Shown one piece after another: positions 9,035 to 18,210 of a DNA stretch of 56,388 bases. Origin of the DNA: Nostoc sp. NOS(2021) (GTDB lineage: Bacteria > Cyanobacteriota > Cyanobacteriia > Cyanobacteriales > Nostocaceae); NCBI RefSeq assembly GCF_017115025.1, contig NZ_JABXKM010000107.1, positions 1 through 56,388 of the forward strand, written 5' to 3'. Within the stretch, counting starts at the first letter, position 1. Every line of letters starts with the position of its first letter. The notes beneath the pieces are model-generated. The model was not told the DNA's origin. It did not search any database and was given only the letters and a program-made list of their open reading frames with translations. The translations under genes were made by a program, and so were the position numbers.

Positions 9035-9161
9035 TGAGTTCGATGAACCTCTCCCTGATATCATGTCCGAGTTAGAAAGGAACGGTTTTGCGTAGTAAAA
9101 ACTCTTAAGAGGTCTTTTGATTCAGGTCATTAGGCAAACACCATTTGAGCCGTCGAACTCA
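9035..9161. repeat. Inverted-repeat element between aldolase and zinc-ribbon genes
   Basis: TGAGTTCGA (9035-9043) and its exact inverse TCGAACTCA (9153-9161) bound about 127 bases. Just outside each end lies TTAATTAA (9025-9032; 9165-9172), which may be a target duplication or part of the ends. Inside is CTGATATCATGTCCG, the end motif of the 45176-45356 element. Confidence 0.55.
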
Positions 9162-9203
9162 TGTTTAATTAATGACCTGCTGACAACATAAGCTGAGAAT
9201 GAG

Positions 9204-9407
9204 TTACGGGTTTCTACATTCAGCAATGGCATTTGCTGCCAACATCTGCTTATTCCGAATATGTTGCAGCATTCGATGAGAGCAGCAAGGACAATTTTTC
9301 ATCTCAAGGGCTGGTCTAGATTTAACCCCTTGCTGCTGACTGCCTTGAGTTCCCATCGAGTACTGACTTTGAGCCGTTGTTACCCAAAATGAACCGTTCC
9401 ACTGCAT
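9204..9407 (-). pseudogene. Zinc-ribbon small protein, second half destroyed
   Basis: From ATG 9407 the frame reads MQWNGSFWVTTAQSQYS, then KNCPCCSHRMLQHIRN, a first zinc knuckle (CPCC). It aligns closely with the protein at 50451-50693, but that copy continues NHVYWFCRRCWQ with the second CxxC. Here about 20 bases are missing (compare 9243-9260 with 50455-50490), which shifts the frame and replaces the second knuckle with a meaningless tail (KQMLAANAIAECRNP). A four-cysteine zinc site cannot form. The 5' half overlaps the end of the HAD gene in another frame. It was probably a functional ribbon protein belonging to this cluster. Confidence 0.7.
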
Positions 9408-10284
9408 TGGCAAATCCTTCCTCTTCATCGGAAGTCGTTACATATTGGGCCCGATGTTGCACTTGGACATTGGCGTTGCCCATAGCAATGCTTAGACCGC
9501 TTTGTTCAAACATTGGTACATCGTTAGGCATATCACCAATGGTGGCAATCTCTTGAGCCAGAATTGCCAGGAGTTCACCGAGACGCTGCACCACTGCCCC
9601 CTTATTAGCGCGAGGGTGGGTGACATCTAAATAGTAGGGCTGGGAGCGGGCGGCAGAAACTTGCTCCCCATCACCGGAACTCGCGCCCGCCTGACAGCAG
9701 ACCTGTCCACTGAACTCTCGCTGCACATCAACCTCGCATCGGGCTATTGCTTCCAAGTCATCGCTGACACCAACGATTTTGGCGACGTTGTTTAGCAGTC
9801 CATCAAAGTTGGACACAACGGTTGGTGAGAATTTGACCGTCCTTTCTTCGCGGTCAACATGAGAGCCGTGCCGCTCAGGTATAAACCAATCCTTGCCTCC
9901 ATAGACCCAAACATCCAGACCGTGAGCAGTGATGATTTCAATGACCTGCTTGGCGATCGCCTGAGTCAGTACATTCTGATCAATAATGGAGAGGTCAGAA
10001 TTAAAGAATACCGCTCCATTGAAGCCCGCGATCGGGGCAGTCAAATTAAGTGCATCCACAATCATCTTCATGCCCAAGGGTGGGCGACCACTAGTAATGG
10101 TGAAGATAATACCAGCCTCCTTCAGCTTTTGGACTGCTGTATAGGTGCGATTTGTCAATATCTTCTCACGATTAACCAAAGTGCCGTCTACATCGGCAAC
10201 CAACAAAGAAATTTTAGATGGTTTGAAATGAATCGTTTGATTCATAAATGTTGTCACTTCTATTCTTTGGGGGATCGTATTCAT
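9322..10284 (-). CDS. HAD superfamily (Cof-type) sugar-phosphate phosphatase
   Basis: A 320-residue Cof/HAD-IIB hydrolase. Motif I is LLVADVDGTLVNREK (nucleophile in DVDGT), motif II TITSGRPP, and motifs III/IV IGDMPNDVPMFEQSG, with SIAMGNA following. Relatives dephosphorylate small sugar phosphates in the cytoplasm. Its ATG begins on the base next to the zwf stop codon (zero spacing), which implies translational coupling; a second ATG 13 codons in (10245) is possible. The tail after ERFILG lies over the zinc-ribbon gene start, so the last 20 residues may be read-through into that gene rather than native sequence. It likely clears a sugar phosphate made by the neighbouring pathway enzymes. 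Confidence 0.85.
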   Translation of the reverse strand: MNTIPQRIEVTTFMNQTIHFKPSKISLLVADVDGTLVNREKILTNRTYTAVQKLKEAGIIFTITSGRPPLGMKMIVDALNLTAPIAGFNGAVFFNSDLSIIDQNVLTQAIAKQVIEIITAHGLDVWVYGGKDWFIPERHGSHVDREERTVKFSPTVVSNFDGLLNNVAKIVGVSDDLEAIARCEVDVQREFSGQVCCQAGASSGDGEQVSAARSQPYYLDVTHPRANKGAVVQRLGELLAILAQEIATIGDMPNDVPMFEQSGLSIAMGNANVQVQHRAQYVTTSDEEEGFANAVERFILGNNGSKSVLDGNSRQSAARG

Positions 10285-11838
10285 TCAATGCTTGATTGGA
10301 GCAGTAAAATCGGTACTCGTTCTCCACTGCCGACCATCGCGTTGCAACAACTCATCTGCATCTTTTGGCCCCCAAGTGCCTGCGGCATAGTTGGGAAAGT
10401 TACGTGGTGGCAAAGCTTTCCATACATCCAGAATTGGACTGACCACCTTCCAGCCTAATTCCACATTGTCTGATCGCTGAAACAGAGTAGCATCACCAAT
10501 CATGCAGTCGTAAAGCAAGGTTTCATAACCCGTGCTGGGCGTACTATTAAAGTAGTCAGTGTAAGCAAAGTCCATATCCACCGCCCCCATTCGTACTGTC
10601 GGGCCAGGAACTTTTGCCCCAAATTGCAAACTAATTCCCTCGTTAGGTTGGATACGAATCACCAGAAAGTTGGGAACTAGCTGGTCAACGGAGGTTTCGT
10701 GAAAAAGCAAGGATGGTACTCGCTTGAATTGGATGGCAATTTCAGTGACTCGCTGTGGTAGACACTTCCCTGTACGTAGGTAAAAAGGTACGTCTGCCCA
10801 ACGCCAGTTATCAATCATCAGTTTCAAGGCGGCAAAGGTTTCTGTTCCAGAGTCAGGAGCAACGCGAGGCTCCAAACGGTAATTAGGTACATGCTCTCCT
10901 TTGACTATTCCTTCCCCATACTGCCCGCGAACGGTATGAGTCAGCACATCCTGGGGAGTCAGGGGTTGAATTGCCTTGAGTACTTTCGACTTTTCATCTC
11001 GCACTGCATCTGCTTCAAAGGAAACAGGCGGTTCCATTGCCATCATCGCCAGCAGTTGGAATATATGGTTTTGAACCATATCGCGGATTGCCCCCGCTCC
11101 TTCGTAGTAGCCGCCCCTACGTTCTACTCCCACAGTCTCACCAACTGTGATCTGTACATGATCAATATAGCGGTGATTCCAAATCGGCTCAAATAGTCCG
11201 TTGCCGAAGCGGAAGACCAAAATGTTCTGCACCGTCTCCTTACCCAGGTAGTGATCAATCCGATATACTTGACTTTCTTTGAGAATTGTGCTGATATTTT
11301 TGTTTAGGGCGCGAGCAGATTCCAAATCGTGTCCAAAAGGTTTTTCAATAATCACACGCCGCCAGTAACCGTCTTCTTGGGCAAGTCCAACAGAGCCTAG
11401 TTGCCAGATGATGTCGCAGAAGAAATTAGGCGCAGTTGCTAGGTAGAAGAGATAGTTACCTTGGGTGCTACACTCTTGATCAACCTGCATTAGCAATTCT
11501 TTGAGTTGACTGTAGGTGTGGGTGTCCTGGAAATCACCTGCTAGGTAATACAGCCGTTTCTCAAACCACTGCCAAAGTTGGGGGTCAATGTCGTTAGTGG
11601 AGAATTCTTCGATATCCCGACTCATTTGAGTACGAAAATCTTCGCTACTCATGGGGGCACGGGTGACACCGACAATGGCAAACTCATCAGGCAGCAAGTT
11701 ACTGCGTGCCAAGTTATAGAGGGCAGGAATAAGTTTGCGCTTAGTTAAGTCTCCAGCTGCACCGAAAATCACTATCACACAGGGATTTGCTGGTCGGTCT
11801 GGCAATTTAGTCAGGTTATTTGCTTTTGCAAAAGTCAT
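10285..11838 (-). CDS. zwf: Glucose-6-phosphate 1-dehydrogenase
   Basis: A 517-residue enzyme, normal family length, oxidising glucose-6-phosphate to 6-phosphogluconolactone with NADP+. The Rossmann motif is [10 protein letters not shown] (26-35), the substrate site RIDHYLGK (193-200), with EKPFGHD at about 165-171. It lies 20 bases after gnd and abuts the HAD gene, so gnd-zwf-HAD is very probably one transcript. In most cyanobacteria zwf is followed by opcA, whose product activates the enzyme; no opcA is present in this window, so this is likely a second, differently controlled isozyme. Five cysteines are seen (in NPC, QEC, FFC, GKC, YDC); whether they include the redox-sensing pair of other cyanobacterial enzymes needs an alignment. 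Confidence 0.97.
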   Translation of the reverse strand: MTFAKANNLTKLPDRPANPCVIVIFGAAGDLTKRKLIPALYNLARSNLLPDEFAIVGVTRAPMSSEDFRTQMSRDIEEFSTNDIDPQLWQWFEKRLYYLAGDFQDTHTYSQLKELLMQVDQECSTQGNYLFYLATAPNFFCDIIWQLGSVGLAQEDGYWRRVIIEKPFGHDLESARALNKNISTILKESQVYRIDHYLGKETVQNILVFRFGNGLFEPIWNHRYIDHVQITVGETVGVERRGGYYEGAGAIRDMVQNHIFQLLAMMAMEPPVSFEADAVRDEKSKVLKAIQPLTPQDVLTHTVRGQYGEGIVKGEHVPNYRLEPRVAPDSGTETFAALKLMIDNWRWADVPFYLRTGKCLPQRVTEIAIQFKRVPSLLFHETSVDQLVPNFLVIRIQPNEGISLQFGAKVPGPTVRMGAVDMDFAYTDYFNSTPSTGYETLLYDCMIGDATLFQRSDNVELGWKVVSPILDVWKALPPRNFPNYAAGTWGPKDADELLQRDGRQWRTSTDFTAPIKH

Positions 11839-11858
11839 GATTTTACAAGTAGTATCCC

Positions 11859-12839
11859 TTAGCTGTGTTGCTCAACGTGTCCGCCAAACTTGTAGCGCAT
11901 GGCAGACAGCATTTTCTCCGCAAAAGTATGCTCCTGTCGGGAGCGGAAACGAGTATAGAGGGCAGCCGATAGTACATCAGTAGGGACGGCTTCTTCGATC
12001 GCAGCCATAATTGTCCAGCGCCCCTCACCGGAGTCCTGCACATATCCACTGTAGTTAGAAAGTGTGGGATTCTCTGCCAGCGCCATTGCGGTCAAGTCTA
12101 GCAGCCAAGACCCCACTACACTACCCCGCCGCCAGACTTCGGAAATATCTGCCACATTTAAGTCATAACGGTAATCTTCAGCCAGTTCCTGAGAGTTGGC
12201 ATTGCGGAAAATGTCAAACCCCTCGGCGTATGCCTGCATTAGCGCATACTCAACGCCATTATGCACCATTTTGACAAAGTGTCCTGCTCCATAAGCACCA
12301 CAGTGTAAGTAGCCCATTTCAGCAGTGCTTCTCAGGTTTTCTCTTCCAGGTGTCCTGGGAATATCTCCTGTTCCCGGAGCAAGGGACTTAAAAATCGGGT
12401 CGAGGTAACTGACAACCTCTGCTCTGCCACCAATCATCAGACAGTAACCCCGCTCTAATCCCCATACACCCCCGCTTGTGCCTACATCAATGTAGTTGAT
12501 ACCTTTTGCATTCAGCAATTTGGCACGACGGATATCATCTTTATAGTAGGAATTGCCACCATCAATAATTATGTCACCTGGTTCCAGGTTTTGGGCTAAA
12601 GCAGTAACTGTTTGCTCGGTTGCATCGCCAGCAGGCACCATCACCCAAACGACTCTTGGCTTTGTGAGTAGATGTACAAATTCATGAAGTGAGGTTGCTG
12701 CTGTGGCACCTTCGCCTTCTAGCTGCCGAACTTTGTCGGGGGTACGGTTGAAGACTACGCACTCATGTCCATAGCGCATTAACCGTCTAACGATATTGGC
12801 ACCCATGCGCCCAAGACCAACTACACCAATTTGCATCAT
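11859..12839 (-). CDS. gnd: 6-phosphogluconate dehydrogenase, short (YqeC/GndA) type
   Basis: A 326-residue decarboxylating dehydrogenase, much shorter than the 470-residue classical enzyme and typical of the YqeC/GndA branch. The cofactor motif is GLGRMG (8-13), the signature [15 protein letters not shown] (119-133), the catalytic Lys190 and Asn194 (in FVKMVHN). It converts 6-phosphogluconate to ribulose-5-phosphate and CO2. NRTPDK after the second strand suggests selection by an Arg near the ribose, but NAD versus NADP use cannot be settled by eye. GAGGAG precedes the ATG. It follows the tal-pgi gene (141-base gap) and precedes zwf. Confidence 0.95.
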   Translation of the reverse strand: MMQIGVVGLGRMGANIVRRLMRYGHECVVFNRTPDKVRQLEGEGATAATSLHEFVHLLTKPRVVWVMVPAGDATEQTVTALAQNLEPGDIIIDGGNSYYKDDIRRAKLLNAKGINYIDVGTSGGVWGLERGYCLMIGGRAEVVSYLDPIFKSLAPGTGDIPRTPGRENLRSTAEMGYLHCGAYGAGHFVKMVHNGVEYALMQAYAEGFDIFRNANSQELAEDYRYDLNVADISEVWRRGSVVGSWLLDLTAMALAENPTLSNYSGYVQDSGEGRWTIMAAIEEAVPTDVLSAALYTRFRSRQEHTFAEKMLSAMRYKFGGHVEQHS

Positions 12840-12979
12840 TTGTCTCCTCTATTGACTAAATACTCTCTATTGAAGATGCACTATGGCGGTTATTGATTTG
12901 ATCAAGTACATCCAAGAATTAATCAACCACACATAAAGCTGTATTTCATTGAAATCAGAATCGCTATATGCCGTGAAAC

Positions 12980-15862
12980 TTAGACCAAAATTTGCTTTAT
13001 AACCGTCTGTAATAGTTCTAAATCTGCTTGCACATTTTGATCAAAATGTACTCTTAGAGAGCGACGGTTTCGGTCTGACAATACCTGAAAATCACCCCTT
13101 GCTTGCGCTGCTTTGACAACTCCAAAACCGTATTTTTGACCAGTTACAGGCAAATCAACAGCATCATCACAAGTGATTTGCAGAAAAACGCCAGTGTTTG
13201 GCCCTCCTTTGTATGCCTGTCCTGTGGAATGTAAAAAGCGGGGCCCGAAGCCCAAACAGGTTGCAACTTGCTTTGAGTCCCGAACTAATTGCCGGATAAC
13301 TTGCAGTTGCGCTTGGTGGGATTCGTTCATTTCGATATAAGCCAGCAATGCAAAGTAGTCTCCAACTTGGAGTTGATTCAGATGAGCGCGTAAATAACCA
13401 ACTAGAGATTGGTCACGCCCCACTGCCTCGGACAGCAATACAGCATTTTTGGGGTCAGTGAATAATTTAATACCTGCTTCTGTGAAAATTGGTGTTTCCG
13501 GTGGTAATGCCCCAGTTCTTTCATATTCAGTTGTCAATTGACGAGTAGCGATTTTGCTAGCTTCCACATCAGGTTGGTTAAAGGCATGGATGCCGAGAAT
13601 TGACCCAGCAACCGCAGTGGCAATTTCCCAACGGAAAAACTCTTGTCCTAGCTGGTATGAATTTGCAACTAAAATGCGGACGGTTGGCTGTCCTGCTTGT
13701 TCTAGCGCTGCTACAGCAGCATCTTGAGTTTGGTCAGGGGCAGATTCTAGACGAATATACACGAACAGGCGATCGCTACCGTATACTTTTGGATCTCCTA
13801 ATGGTTCGCGGTCAATTGGAATTAATCCCAAGTTATCTTTACCCGTAGACTCCGCCAGCAATTGCTCTAACCACCCACCCAAATCTGCAATCAAGGGCGA
13901 GGTAATCAGCGTCACTTTATCTCGTCCTTGGTTTGCCAATACACCTAAAATGGTTCCGAGAACGACACCAGGATTATCCTTTGCTGGAACCGAAGGAGCG
14001 CAGGAATGCACCATCTCTTCAGCAGAGTCTAGTAGCTTGGCAACATCGACACCCATTGCCGCAGCTGGCACCATCCCAAAGTTAGATAAGGCAGAATAGC
14101 GACCACCAATGCTAGGCAGACCAAAGAAGATATGACGGAAGTCGTCAGCTTCTGCAATGTGTTGCAGTTGGGAACCAGGGTCGGTGATCGCAATGAAACG
14201 GTTTCCTGCTGATTCTGCCCCAAGAATTTGCTGCACCCGATCAAAGAAATATTGCTTGAAGATGTTTGGCTCTAAGGTGCTGCCAGACTTACTAGAGACA
14301 ATGAACAGGGTTTTGGTCAGGTTAATTTGATTTAAAAGCGTCTGAATCTGAGCAGGGTCAGTTGAATCTAGCACCAACAATTCTGGATAACCTGCAACTT
14401 TCCCAAAAGTGAGCTTCATTACCTCTGGGCAGAGTGACGACCCACCCATACCCAGCAGTACAACGTGAGAAAAGCCCAAATCTTTAACTTCTTGTGCCAG
14501 CTGTTTGAGGTGATCAATTTGCGCTAGCTGATCTTCAGTAATACCAAGCCAACCCAACCAGCGATTTTCATCCGCGCCCGTCCACAGAGAAGCATCATGC
14601 GACCACAGTCTACGGATTTTGCCCTTAACGCGCCAGTCTTCTAGATGTGCTTGAACGCTAGTAGCAAGGTCTTCTGGCAGTTTGTAGGATAAGGAGTCAA
14701 GTTTTGCCCCCAAAACTATTTCTCGCTTTTTCTCTACTGAACCCAACAATTGGTCAAAGGCATCGGAAAATAAATCTAATCCTTCAACCAGCAATTGATC
14801 TGTGACGCTTTTAAAGGAAATACCTGCCCTTTCCAGTTTCAGCATCATCTGCGAAGCAATGTCAAGGTTCTCGACCAAACTAAGGCGAGGCTGTCCGTGG
14901 TCGGCAAAAGCTGCCAAAGTCGTAGGCAAAATTGTATTCACGGTGTCTAGACCAATTAATCCTTCCACATACAAAACATCACTGTATTGGGGATTTTTAG
15001 TAGCTGTGCTTGCCCATAGAAGTCGTTGGGCTTTAGCACCCAACCCTGCAAGTTTTTGCCAGCGATCGCTCTGATAAATCTCCTGGTAGCGCTGATAAGT
15101 TAGTTTAGCATTGGCGATCGCAATTCTCCCCAGCATCACCTCAAGTAATCGCCGCTCATCCTTGTTGCTGTTGCTCGTTATTTTGAGTCGAGTAGTGATC
15201 AGATTATCAATGGCAGTATCAATCCGGCTAATGAAGAAACTGGCAACGCTGTTCACTTGACTGACATCTCCACCTCTAGCAGCAAGTGCCTCTAACCCTG
15301 CGATGTAAGCATTCGCAACTTGCTCATAGACTTCTTGGGCGAACAGCAGCGTCACATTGACATTAATGCCATCGCTGATCAGTTGTTGAATAGCAAAGAT
15401 CCCAGCAGGTGTAGCAGGAACTTTAATCATCAGGTTGGGTCTTTTTACAGCTTGCCAAAGCCGATGCGCTTCTGAAATGGTTTCCTGAGTGTCGTGAGCT
15501 AAATAGGGTGAGACTTCCAGGCTGACGTAACCATCTTGTCTGTTGGTTTGTTGGTAAATAGGTTGCAAAATATCAGCTGCGGCTTGGATGTCTTCAATTG
15601 CTAACTGTTCATAGAGCGAAATAGCATTTTGATCCTCACTATCCTCAACTATCTTGATCGCCTGATCGTAGTCAGTACTACCCGCAATGGCTTTCTGAAA
15701 AATTGCTGGATTAGATGTAACCCCTCGTACCCCATCATCATCAATTAGGCGTTGCAGTTCGCCACTAGTAATCAGGCTGCGCCGGATATAGTCTAGCCAA
15801 ATGGACTGTCCATAATTTTGTAATGCTTGCAAAGGGTTCGTTCTAGTTTCCGAAACGGTCAT
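12980..15862 (-). CDS. Bifunctional transaldolase / glucose-6-phosphate isomerase
   Basis: A 960-residue natural fusion. The N-terminal transaldolase (about 1-365) has VRGVTSNPAIFQKAI and the Schiff-base Lys147 (NLMIKVPATPAG). The C-terminal isomerase (about 400-960) has SIS-type landmarks SSKSGSTLEPN, GGRYSALSNFGMVPAAA and AYKGGPNTGVFLQIT. It links the non-oxidative pentose phosphate branch to glucose-6-phosphate, so fructose-6-P made by transaldolase could be returned to Zwf for another oxidative round. It is the first gene of the cluster. The start is firm: AAGGAGA lies 7-8 bases before ATG 15862. The leader and first codons (15844-15928) are duplicated at 50647-50730, see the scar entry. 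Confidence 0.96.
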   Translation of the reverse strand: MTVSETRTNPLQALQNYGQSIWLDYIRRSLITSGELQRLIDDDGVRGVTSNPAIFQKAIAGSTDYDQAIKIVEDSEDQNAISLYEQLAIEDIQAAADILQPIYQQTNRQDGYVSLEVSPYLAHDTQETISEAHRLWQAVKRPNLMIKVPATPAGIFAIQQLISDGINVNVTLLFAQEVYEQVANAYIAGLEALAARGGDVSQVNSVASFFISRIDTAIDNLITTRLKITSNSNKDERRLLEVMLGRIAIANAKLTYQRYQEIYQSDRWQKLAGLGAKAQRLLWASTATKNPQYSDVLYVEGLIGLDTVNTILPTTLAAFADHGQPRLSLVENLDIASQMMLKLERAGISFKSVTDQLLVEGLDLFSDAFDQLLGSVEKKREIVLGAKLDSLSYKLPEDLATSVQAHLEDWRVKGKIRRLWSHDASLWTGADENRWLGWLGITEDQLAQIDHLKQLAQEVKDLGFSHVVLLGMGGSSLCPEVMKLTFGKVAGYPELLVLDSTDPAQIQTLLNQINLTKTLFIVSSKSGSTLEPNIFKQYFFDRVQQILGAESAGNRFIAITDPGSQLQHIAEADDFRHIFFGLPSIGGRYSALSNFGMVPAAAMGVDVAKLLDSAEEMVHSCAPSVPAKDNPGVVLGTILGVLANQGRDKVTLITSPLIADLGGWLEQLLAESTGKDNLGLIPIDREPLGDPKVYGSDRLFVYIRLESAPDQTQDAAVAALEQAGQPTVRILVANSYQLGQEFFRWEIATAVAGSILGIHAFNQPDVEASKIATRQLTTEYERTGALPPETPIFTEAGIKLFTDPKNAVLLSEAVGRDQSLVGYLRAHLNQLQVGDYFALLAYIEMNESHQAQLQVIRQLVRDSKQVATCLGFGPRFLHSTGQAYKGGPNTGVFLQITCDDAVDLPVTGQKYGFGVVKAAQARGDFQVLSDRNRRSLRVHFDQNVQADLELLQTVIKQILV

Positions 15863-16250
15863 GATTTGGTCTCCTTAAGCGTTTGCTAATTGCGCCTTGA
15901 CTGGAAAGAAGATGTTCTCAAGAATGAAGCCAAATTTCTTTTACAATTTCATTAGAGGCATCCAAGCTCTAACAGGTTTTCATGCTAATACTGTGTCCGA
16001 TTGATCCGACATACCACTGTTAGCAAAAGTTAGCTGCCTTGTTCACCAAAACTCATGCTGTAACCTCTAGTAACTACACGCCATAACATCTAGCCTGATA
16101 TACATTTAAATTGCATCTGATAAATTTAAAAGAGGCTTGCTATGAGCAGGATATTGAATTGTTTAGTACAGCTTTGCGTAGAATCGTAGCGTTTTTAAAC
16201 GCAGAGGGACACAGAATGTTGCCAAATTTAATTAGCGATGAATTTATGAA

Positions 16251-16492
16251 ATGCTATATTTAGTACTAGTTGATTCACGCAATACAAAACTCTTAGCTAT
16301 TGGAGGCATTGCCGTCAGTATGCCTCAGTATCCAGAGTTTGCTGATTTGATTGCATCTATTGAGAAAGTCAGAGTCAATTGGATGCACAGATCATCAAGT
16401 TACAAGGTGAAGACGAGGATTTTCTCCAATGGGGTAAGGAGCGGAAAAAAGAGTGCGAATTGAGGAATATGAAAAAGGTAACCAGAGAATAA
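16251..16492 (+). pseudogene. Small unknown gene with a one-base frameshift
   Basis: From ATG 16251 the frame codes LVDSRNTKLLAIGG then MPQYPEFADLIASIEKVR. At about 16371 the coherent sequence moves to another frame (QLDAQIIKLQGEDEDF, WGKERKKECELRN) and ends at TAA 16492. Joining the two frames with one base restored gives about 80 residues with an acidic, helix-forming C-terminal half. I do not recognise the family. A chance open frame is possible, but the smooth change of frame within a helical stretch suggests a recently broken gene. Confidence 0.4.
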
Positions 16493-16528
16493 AAAGTTAA
16501 CTTTTCGCATTTGTGCCTTTACTGTTGC

Positions 16529-16629
16529 ATGTGGCATTAAAGAAGATAAATGGTATAGTTATCATTATTTCGTTTCAAGCCTGTCTTCACCAGCAAAGTT
16601 CTACACGTTATTACTGAAGTTAAGCCTGT
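16529..16629. repeat. 101-bp duplicated sequence, copy 1
   Basis: From ATGTGGCATTAAAGAAG to TTAAGCCTGT the sequence is about 85 to 90 percent identical, without gaps, to 51135-51235 in the same orientation. Both copies lie to the right of a tal leader sequence, which ties them to the cluster duplication described at 50440-50730. No reading frame is shared. Confidence 0.7.
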
Positions 16630-17122
16630 GAATGAAGTCCCATAAAAAATCTGACTTTTCATGAGATGCAGAACCCGGATTTCTCACTTATGAGAAAAAA
16701 CATTCAGATGAGCGGGATGACAGATAATTTGTATCTCCTCAATACCGGGTAGGCAATTATTCTGACTGCCACGACTTGAAAGTTGGGTGTTAGTTTTTTT
16801 GAATATGTGCGTGCGCGGCTCACATCATGTCCGGTAAATTACTTGTAATTCCTGCGCCATCTCTCCCCTAGCCCCTCCCCAGTAGGCTACGGTGTACACA
16901 CAAGTCAAAGTAAACAGATAAGTCTAATTTACCTAAATTTCTTCCTAACATTAGGATCTTATCTGGTCAAAAGCTTTTTGAAAGTGAAAACTATAATTTA
17001 AATCTAAATTCAAGATCGAAAATGCTTCATAAGTAAGTAGGTTTTGACTTCTGACTTGGCTTGTGCCAAGTAGTCTTAATTTGAATTCCAGGACAATTTA
17101 TTACGTGAATCGGAGATTCCTG

Positions 17123-18064
17123 ATGACAACAATGAAAGCAGTGCATATTCATTCTTATGGTAGTCCAGAAGTTCTTACCTATGAAAACGCTCTACGTCCT
17201 GAACCAAGTGAGGGCGAAGTGCTGATCCGCGTACAAGCTGCTGGGGTTAACCCCATCGATTGGAAAATACGTTCTGGTCAGATGAAAGATATAATTCCAT
17301 ACAAGCTGCCCTTAATCCTTGGTTGGGATATTGCGGGTGTGGTAGACGCGGTTGGTTCAGGTGTTAGTAGCCTTAAAGTTGGCTCACCTGTGTATGGCAG
17401 CCTCAACATGACTCGGAATGGAGCCTATGCAGAGTATGCCGTTGCAGGTGTATCAGATGTTGCACTTAAACCGACAACACTGAAACCAACCCAGGCATCT
17501 GCTGTACCAGTGGTAGCGCTGACGGCTTGGCAAGCACTATTCGAGATAGGTAGACTTTCCGCAGGACAAAGGGTGCTGATTCATGGAGGGGCGGGCGGCG
17601 TTGGATCTTTGGCGGTGCAGTTGGCAAAGTGGAAAGGGGCGTGGGTGATTGCAACAGCCTCCGCCCATAATCACTATCGCCTACAGGAGTTAGGTGCAGA
17701 TCAGATATTGGATTACAATGCAGTCCGATTTGAGGACGTTGTTCAAAACGTGGATGTCGTGCTTGACACAATAGGGGGAGATACGCAAGAGCGGTCTTGG
17801 GGTGTCTTGAAAAAAGGTGGTGTCCTCATCTCTACAATCAGCCTACCTTCAAAACAAATCGCTGCCACCTATGGTGTTCGGGGAGAAATGCTCTTCGTGC
17901 AGCCCAACTCTAGGCAACTTACTGAGATTGCTCAGTTGATTGACGCAGGACAAATTAGATTCAATGTTGAGACAGTCTTGCCTCTGGCAGAGGTACATAA
18001 AGCCCATGATTTAGGTCAAAGAGGTCAAATACGGGGAAAAATTGTCCTGCAAGTCGCTGATTAA
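17123..18064 (+). CDS. NADP-dependent quinone oxidoreductase, zinc-free MDR family
   Basis: A 313-residue medium-chain dehydrogenase/reductase. The N-terminal GroES-like domain (GVNPIDWKIRSG) is followed by the nucleotide-binding domain with VLIHGGAGGVGSLAVQLAK (AxxGVG pattern). No structural or catalytic zinc cysteines are seen, which fits the QOR/zeta-crystallin branch. It would reduce quinones or enones with NADPH in the cytoplasm, a common oxidative or electrophile stress role. The start at 17123 (MTTMKAVHIHSYG) is preferred over an upstream start at 17063 because of GGAG 8 bases upstream and the family's usual N-terminus. It stands alone on the plus strand before the porin. Confidence 0.9.
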   Translation: MTTMKAVHIHSYGSPEVLTYENALRPEPSEGEVLIRVQAAGVNPIDWKIRSGQMKDIIPYKLPLILGWDIAGVVDAVGSGVSSLKVGSPVYGSLNMTRNGAYAEYAVAGVSDVALKPTTLKPTQASAVPVVALTAWQALFEIGRLSAGQRVLIHGGAGGVGSLAVQLAKWKGAWVIATASAHNHYRLQELGADQILDYNAVRFEDVVQNVDVVLDTIGGDTQERSWGVLKKGGVLISTISLPSKQIAATYGVRGEMLFVQPNSRQLTEIAQLIDAGQIRFNVETVLPLAEVHKAHDLGQRGQIRGKIVLQVAD

Positions 18065-18210
18065 TACTGATTTCATCTTTTTGCTGTGACTTTGATCAAA
18101 AAATCAAGTCAAGTATGCTCATTTGGTTGCGGTATGTTTTGCCTCTATAAAATCAGTACTTGCTCATATTCAAGATCCGAAAGAAATTTGGTATTTCAGA
18201 CTTAAATCTC

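Larger units (their letters stand above)
15863..17122. other. Long intergenic region upstream of tal-pgi
   Basis: About 1.26 kb with no intact gene. Next to tal-pgi lies its leader and presumably the cluster promoter. Further right are a small frameshifted reading frame (16251-16492), a 101-bp sequence shared with 51135-51235, and short dispersed repeats (for instance ATCATGTCCGG near 16825). A G+C-rich CCCCTAGCCCCTCCCC string lies near 16864. Confidence 0.6.
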
